A stretch of DNA of 64,000 nucleotides from Lithospermum erythrorhizon. Lineage: Eukaryota; Streptophyta; Magnoliopsida; Boraginales; Boraginaceae. Below, one piece after another: positions 57,840 through 64,000 of this stretch (its first letter is position 1; each line of letters opens with the position of its first letter). A program made the translations under genes and the position numbers. Below the pieces are notes generated by a model. It saw nothing but the letters and a program-made list of their open reading frames with translations, was not told the DNA's origin and ran no database searches. Where the stretch lies: positions 1 to 64,000 of the forward strand of contig JADFUC010001132.1 of assembly GCA_019722365.1 (NCBI GenBank). Reading direction: 5' to 3'.

Positions 57840-58320
57840 AAATACGAAGAAGAGGGTTTAATTCTAAATTAAATTCTAAAACTCAAAATTGAGTCGAATT
57901 AATTATTTAAATATTTAGCATGACTTAAATTCATGTTAAAATGTAAATATTAATTCCCATAAATCCGCGAGGATTGGAATCAAATATAAATGCAACAAAT
58001 ACAGAGCAGCAACGTATAACGTCTTTATGTTAGTAGTAAATCTCTAAAAATTTAATTCTCGTTAAAATGCTTCATGGATTTGAGAATTAAACATGATCTT
58101 AACATGTATTAAATTCATGTTAATATTAAATCATTTTTCGATTCTATTAAATCCTCGAAGGATCCAAGAATTAAAGGGGTTTTAGCATTGCATTAAATTC
58201 ATGTTAAAGAGCTATACAATCTAATTACCGATAGATTGAGAATTAAAGGGATCACGACACGGGTTGGCATTAAATCACCTGGAATTAAATCTTTACTAAA
58301 GTCGATTTTCGGACCGAAAA
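57840..58320. repeat. Repeat with TTAAATTCATGTTAA words
   Basis: TTAAATTCATGTTAA occurs at 57925, 58109 and 58193, with GAGAATTAAA and ATT.AATTCTC words between. This indicates a degenerate repeat of about 85-180 bases. AT-rich, non-coding, directly before repeat copy C. Confidence 0.6.
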
Positions 58321-58699
58321 CTTAATTAAGGATGATGACATACGAATTATGTCGCGATAAATCTAAATAAGTCAACATTCCGTATGAAATAACTTTGAAT
58401 TCTGGCGTAGCGATTAAACTATATTTTATATACCGTTTGGTGGTGGGACCCGGAGATGGTATAAATAATTTCAGAATAAAATCGACATACCGAGACTAGT
58501 AGTATATGAGAAGTATTTTATGTCAGATAAAATTTTATATTTGAAATCGTTTTCGTTAAAGTTTAATGACAAAAAGTGGAGAAATAACATAATCAGCGGG
58601 ACTTAACCGTCGTCACGCATGTCCTACTGACAAACTTCTCTTAACTACCATGAGAAAAAAACCAATTTCCATCTCACACACACTTATTTGGGCCGAGAC

Positions 58700-61010
58700 C
58701 CTAACGCCCACTCCGCTTGATTTTGTTTTTACATTCTCTTGATTGTTCTTTCCAATTTCGAATCGTTGGTTGAATATCTTATACCAAATCGTCATCTTCG
58801 AATCGAGGTAAGAAAGGTTGAATCTTTTTGAGTATTTCTTGAGTTTTGAGAGGTTGACTTAGTTGAATTTTACCCGATTGGATATTAAACTTTGAAAATA
58901 TGTTGTACTTGATGCTTCCCGTATAGTTGTTTGAAGTTAAAGTTTGAATCTTTTTTGGGTATTTTCATGAATTTGAGATGTTGACTTTTAGTTTGACATT
59001 GGTTGAGCTTGAGAGTTTTTGAGGATTTAAAATGGTATAGAGTTATAAATCCCAAAGTTTGGATTATGTGATGAGAAGTGATAATCGATTCTTAGGTTTG
59101 AAATTGTTGGGGCTATGTTATATTTGACTTTTGTTGACTTTTTGAGGAAAAATGTGGAATTTGTAAAAGTGTGTTGTTGGAGTTTAATATAGTTGTTTTG
59201 GAGTATAGGTTGTGACTTTAAAGTGGTTATAAGAGATTATGTTGGATTTGATTTGGGATAAGTTTAGTATTTGGATTTTGAAATAAGGTTGTTAATAATG
59301 GGTGAATTAGTTTAAGGAAATTGATTGTTGGGTTGATTAGAAATTTTCTAAAGTGATATTGTTGGGGTAAGGGTGATAGCCGAAAATATGGAAGAGATTT
59401 GGAATGGTTGAATTTGTGTGGGTTTTATTGAGCGTCGTTTAAGCGTGTAGTAATCTTTTCACACCTAGAATGGTTAAAGTGATGACTAAAATTTTGTTAA
59501 GTTGGATAGTTAACACTTTAAGTTAATTTGATATTCATTTTTTGAATTATGAGATGTTGAATAGTAATCGGATTTAAATGGAGAAAAGAGTATATTTTGT
59601 GCTATATATCGATAATCGAGGCGAGTTTTGTTGGGTAGGATATTTATCTCACAGGGGTTGTTGGTTTTAAAATTTGACAGAATTAATTGAGATTTAATAA
59701 GTTTAAGAGAATGTTATTAATCGGAAGTAAATAATGTATATAATTGCTTTGGATAGGAGTTGAGCCCCGGACTGTAGCGTGGACGCTGAGATATTCTAGT
59801 TGCTTTGCCTCGAGGTAGTACAAATCTCACGATGAAACTTTTCCATATATATTATGATTATATATATTCGAGTATGAAGGTTTGTTATGTGACTATATTG
59901 GGTAGCTGTATATTGATGATATGAGATTGTTATTGAGGCGATGTTATGAGATTGTAGTAATGGTTGTGATTATACCGTGTGTTGTAATATGTGATAGTGT
60001 TGCGTGTGATTGTGTATTGTTGTATGTGGTTGGTGGCATCTTTTTTTGCGGGTTGATTTTGGGTGGAATGATATGTGTACTTATAAATTTGTGTGAGTAG
60101 CCTCGGCCGGGAGGTTTGGCGTGATCCTTGCATATTGTGTTAGTAGCAGCGAGGTGATTCGGGAGGTTTGGTGTGATATGCACTTATTGAGTGGAGTATC
60201 CTCGGTCGGGAGGATTGTGATGTATATATATGTATGCAGGGGTGATGTGTGTGTATATTGGTGGATGTGTGATTGGGGAGTGGATGTGTGGATGGAGATT
60301 TTGATGTTGTACATTTTGCTAGACTAACCTTTATTTGTTTTGTGTTGTTTATTTGAATGAATATTTGATCGTGCGAGGTTGATGGTCATGAAAATATGTG
60401 TAAGGTGTTTCATTGATTTCGTTTGTAATATTAAAAAGAGGTTATTTGTTAATTTGAGAGTTGTGGTTCTTGAGTAGTACGTTGATGTTATCGCTTGCTT
60501 TTATATATAATTATGATTATATGTGGTTGGATACTATTAAATTAATTATTTGTATTCACTAAGTTTCCCTGACTTACTTATTCTGCATGGGCGGGCGTGT
60601 CGTACCTAGGTTTTCTAGGAGTTGATTAGCCGAGTTCTTTGAGGGCTGCGTTGGCCAGGGCTCGGGAGTAAGATCGTGGGTGAGGCGGTAGTGGCATAGA
60701 AGATCCTCAGCCGATCCCCTTTTCCCTCTTTGTTATGTTTCTAACTTTTCGGGAGCATATATTGAGGGGGTCGTGTGTGACCGTACTACTAATATGATAT
60801 GCTTGTGGAGATTGTAGTATTGTATTGTATGGTTGTATTATTCAGGTTGATGTATGTTTTGTTGGTGATACGTTTTTTTGTGTGATGTGTTGTTAGTTCA
60901 CCACGATGGACAAAAGTGTATTATTATTATTAATGTCAAATGAAGTCTTTTTTTTATGTTGCAATCCGTCGATGGAATTAAACCATTGTAGCATGGGTTG
61001 TTGATGATCT
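58700..61010 (+). repeat. TTGACT-rich repeat family, copy C
   Basis: Same order of landmarks as copy A: pyrimidine-rich head (58720-58800), TTGACT words (58854, 58980, 59127-59140), ATAGGAGTTGAGC (59754), CCTCGGCCGGGAGG (60102) and CCTCGGTCGGGAGG (60200), GCATGGGCGGGCGTG (60586), CGATCCCCTTTT (60713), CACCACGATGGAC (60901) and TTGTTGATGATCTCAA (61000). About 2.3 kb and non-coding. The open stretches around 59930-60327 are GT-rich repeat read through. Confidence 0.65.
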
Positions 61011-61294
61011 CAAGTTGCTGATACAAGTCAATCACGGTTAATCACAAACCTACAGACTCACTCTGAGGAGGGAGAAGGATTAGCGAGGACTGAAATGTAC
61101 TAAATTCGCATCAAAAGCCGAGGTCGATATCTATTTGCTTTCGTCAATGAGTCAAGCGAGAACCGAATGTCGGTTATAAATGGAGTAAGCGTGTCTTTAT
61201 CCACAAAATAGCGTGAAGACCGCCCAAGGACGACATGAAGGCATTTGGGTCGAACTCGACTACGTATGTACCATTAGAGCGTCATAGACATCGA

Positions 61295-61460
61295 AATGAA
61301 TAAAATTAATTAATGGTCGAGAAACCCTTTAAAAAATCACGTGGGTAGAGTTAGGATTCTCGATTAAACCACAATCAAATTGAACCTCGATCGAATAAGG
61401 GTTAAAGGAATTAAGCACTGGATTTAATTGAAGTAAAAATAAAGGGTTTTATTAATGGCT
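61295..61460 (+). repeat. Dispersed direct repeat, copy 2
   Basis: Second copy of the 47740-47905 sequence, with the same words in the same order and small indels. Confidence 0.65.
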
Positions 61461-62010
61461 TGGTAAAATTTGAAAAGGCATGCTCTTATGGTTTTAGTAA
61501 TACATGTGGCACTCTATTTTTAGTGTTTGGGCGTACGCGAGCTTCATAGGACGGCCTTATCTTTTTTTTAGTGTTTAGGCACCCACGACTCATCTGGCAC
61601 AATTTTAAATTAGTGAAATGACTATATTCTTTCTTAAAATACACATTTAGATCCGCAGTAAAATGACTATTTTATCCACAACACTAAAGTATAGAGTGTG
61701 AAATGACTATTTGCCTACATTCTGAGAGTGTAGTAGTTAGGAAATTTCATTAAGAGAGCAAAATTGTCATTTCACTAAAATAATTTCAAACCCACTTTCT
61801 TTATGGCATGCGCCTGCATATACTTGGCACGCTCTTCATGACCCAGCGTATGACTTCGTTTTACGGGAGGCTTGCCTTTAGCTAAAAACTTCTAAATAGC
61901 CGTCGCTCCAAGCGGAATATCAACTATTCAAGCTTTGCTTGAGAGTATCTTCAATCCCCGAGTAGAGTGTATGGCATCCGTCAATCTGACGGGACACCGG
62001 ATAGCGTTAG
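61461..62010. other. Spacer before the copia LTR
   Basis: No gene was recognised. Some words recur (AAATGACTATTT at about 61652 and 61700), but there is no clear array. Confidence 0.45.
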
Positions 62011-62239
62011 TGTTGGATATAATAAAGTTTTGTCTTGAATGCCTTGGGAATTTGAAAAGTCTTCTACTTTATTATTTTTCCCACATTGATTTTTGAGCAC
62101 CATTTAATCCTCTTTAAATAGCACTATCTTTATTGCTTGTTCAAATGACTAAGGCTTTTGGTATAAATTACAGCCGGCTAAGAAATAACCTTGTAGCCTT
62201 GTATGGCTTGACATTCCATTTCGGTCGTGTTCGTGTTAG

Positions 62240-62271
62240 GTGTTTGGTGTTTGGTGTTTGGTGTTTGGTGG
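62240..62271 (+). repeat. (GTGTTTG)4 short tandem repeat
   Basis: Four exact 7-base units in the candidate copia LTR. Confidence 0.85.
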
Positions 62272-62482
62272 AAGCGGCACTGCTTGACTCTTGACTAAAA
62301 GAGACACTTTTCTTGTTTCTCTTTATTTCTTTTTTTGATCGATTTCACTTGAATAGAGGCATTCTGCGGCGGTGTCCCTTGTCAATCTACTTAGCATTCA
62401 TCGCTTGTGTCCCAACGGCGTTAAATGTGGATATTTACAGCGTTTTTAACTTGATTCAAAACCAGCCTCTTCACGCTTCTCC

Positions 62483-62491
62483 TATAAATAG
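62483..62491 (+). promoter_or_regulatory. TATA box in the candidate copia LTR
   Basis: TATAAATAG about 440 bases before the gag start codon, a normal place for the U3 promoter of a copia LTR. Confidence 0.5.
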
Positions 62492-62920
62492 AGAGCACGT
62501 GGACCTGTACCAGTCGACGTGTTGTGAGGTTACAACTCTTACTTCCCCCACTTTCGATCTTTTGCTTTTGTTAATTTGCTTACATCGACAAGCAGTGCAT
62601 ATTTTCTGTTCGTTTCTTGTTTTCCTGGTTGAGAATTGTTGTAGGTTCCATAGCTGTTTGCCAGGAGTGGACCTGTTGAACAGCTGCTGTGTTAACCTTG
62701 GGGAGCTACCGGTCTAGTAGATTGCCACCTCGGTCTGCCGGATTAAGCTTTTCGAGTCGGTGGCTTTTCGTATTTTAGCGACACGGCGAGAGATTAGTAG
62801 CTTTAGTTACAGTTTTTTTGTTTAGTAACACTGCTTGGTTCGAGTTATATACGTACATGCTTTTGTACTCTGATTTGAAAGCTTAGCTTGTATAACCGTA
62901 CGCTGTCGAAATTGCCTGAC

Positions 62921-63925
62921 ATGTCTAAACTGGAACCTTTGAATGGTAACAACTATAAAAGATGGTCCCAAAAACTGCTTATGTACCTTGAAGCTTTGGA
63001 TGTTGACTATGTGCTATTTGAAAACCGTCCCCACAGAAATATACATTTGTCTCGGTAGTTTACTCTATACATTACTTTGGTTGTTCCCCTGACGTGTGAA
63101 GGAACTAAAAGGTTTGATAAGATAAAGGCGCTAGGTGCCGTAATGCGACAACATGACTAATTACCTGTTTGACTTATATACTATTCACAAATCTGCCAAG
63201 TTTATTTGGGATGCCTTAGAGGAGAAATATGGTAATGATGATCTTTAGTAGAGAAAAGAAATATGTGGTGGGGGAAGTGGCTAGGATTTTTCAAATGATT
63301 GAAACAAACGGTTATGGATGAAGTGCATGTCTTTGAAAATCGTATGCGATATGATTAATGAAGGCATGAAAAACTTGATGAAGTGTTTTTGGCTAATGTT
63401 TTGTTGGAGAAATTTCCTCCTTAACTTGGAATGATTCTGAGGAACAAAAGTGAAACACAAGAAGAAAGGCTTACGCCTTGTCAGTTGATTAACTTAGCGA
63501 AAGAGGCAACCGTCAAAAGACAAAAGGCGCGATGGGACAAAGGAGAAAGAGGCGACAATGGAGTGCAACTTCACCAAGGCAAAACTTGGTGGAAACTGAG
63601 TGATTTTCACAGCTGACAAGAGGTTTACAAAAGGCAGGGCAAAGTGAGCCGAGGCGGACTCGAAGCCAACGTCGAACAAGTTCATGAGCCGGTGCCGGAT
63701 CGAGAAGGTGCCAAGTCTTTGCATGCGGTCTTTGCGTGTCGGCGATGCGGACATGAACTTTCAGTACTTGGCGTCAGCCCGGATGCCCCCGAAACCCGAC
63801 ATTGCTTTGAATCAGGCGGCACTTCATGGGCTGGCATGGTGAAGTTTGAAGAGCAAATAAATTGGCAAATACAGCGTTGGAGTCTTGAATCACGAGGCTT
63901 CTCGCCGTTTATTGTGTGCAAATAG
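62921..63925 (+). pseudogene. Ty1/copia gag, frameshifted
   Basis: Starts MSKLEPLNGNNYKRWSQKLL and continues DVDYVLFENRP, the standard opening of plant copia gag (usual 'L.G.NY..W......L...D..YVL'). The first frame stops near 63057. Other frames then give KFIWDALEEKYGNDD (63200-63241), MRYD, LDEVFLANVLLEKFPP (63373-63421) and TPCQLINLAKEATVKRQK (63474-63526), all in the family order. The CCHC zinc knuckle expected after about 63650 is not readable. Gag would package element RNA. Confidence 0.75.
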
Positions 63926-64000
63926 GAGGCATTCGGGACTTTGAGGATATTCGATGGAGGTAATAGCCATTGGGAAACTCACTGGAATTAAGGCAAGGAA

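Larger units (their letters stand above)
62011..64000 (+). mobile_element. Ty1/copia element, 5' part, running off the window
   Basis: A candidate LTR start, TGTTGGATATAATAAAG, stands at 62011, the usual way plant copia LTRs begin. A TATA box (TATAAATAG) at 62483 and a copia-type gag starting at 62921 follow. The LTR's inner end and a clear tRNA primer site could not be read between 62700 and 62920. The rest of the polyprotein lies beyond 64000. Gag frames are broken, so this copy is not autonomous as written. Confidence 0.65.

Noticed and set aside
59930..60330. Overlapping open stretches on both strands
   Set aside because: Low-complexity GT/AC-rich sequence inside repeat copy C; the proteins are simple His/Thr/Asn-rich shadows.
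62313..62717. 134-codon plus-strand open stretch
   Set aside because: Lies inside the candidate copia LTR/leader, spanning its TATA box, ahead of the true gag start.
1..64000. tRNA, rRNA or organelle-derived segments
   Set aside because: No cloverleaf-type tRNA with matching arms, no rRNA core and no organelle gene was recognised on either strand by eye.

Overview
The window looks like eudicot nuclear DNA: GT-AG introns, two intact multi-exon housekeeping genes, MITEs in introns, and a large surplus of decayed transposable elements. The genus cannot be read from it. Only two genes look intact. One is a ten-exon plastid cysteine synthase (O-acetylserine thiol-lyase B type; 20555-27116, plus strand, 386 residues). 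The other is a three-exon FAM136A/DUF842 mitochondrial intermembrane-space-type protein (42184-44323, minus strand, 149 residues). They converge, with their 3' ends about 15 kb apart, and most of that gap is one candidate large insertion.

Layout. 1-9.8 kb: a minus-strand Ty3/gypsy (chromovirus-like) element with long terminal repeat-like copies, decayed protease, reverse transcriptase, RNase H and integrase, and an odd four-fold tandem array of its gag 5' portion. 10-17.7 kb: AT-rich arrays, a decayed minus-strand MULE/FAR1-type transposase, direct duplications and one copy of a 'TTGACT'-rich repeat family. 17.7-19.8 kb: a decayed plant mobile domain (MAIN-like) gene. 20.4-27.4 kb: the cysteine synthase gene, with two MITEs in intron 1.

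28-41.7 kb: an interval bounded by Ac/hAT-like inverted ends (TAGGGATGT) and 8-bp near-identical flanks. It holds a decayed Ulp1-type (C48) cysteine peptidase gene, two copies of the TTGACT-rich repeat family and scattered blocks of a TATACTC-type repeat. 42.2-44.3 kb: the FAM136A-like gene. 46.6-47.4 kb: a second FAR1/MULE remnant with a SWIM zinc finger, next to a 75-bp AT microsatellite.

48-57.6 kb: a GC-richer, badly broken tract with a Ty3/gypsy-like aspartic protease motif. 58.7-61 kb: a third copy of the TTGACT-rich family. 62-64 kb: the 5' end of a Ty1/copia element running off the window.

Reading frames in repeats are broken by many one- to few-base indels, while every exon of the two single-copy genes is clean. 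Some of the decay may therefore be imperfect consensus sequence in repeats rather than biology. All identifications rest on reading motifs by eye; no database search was run.
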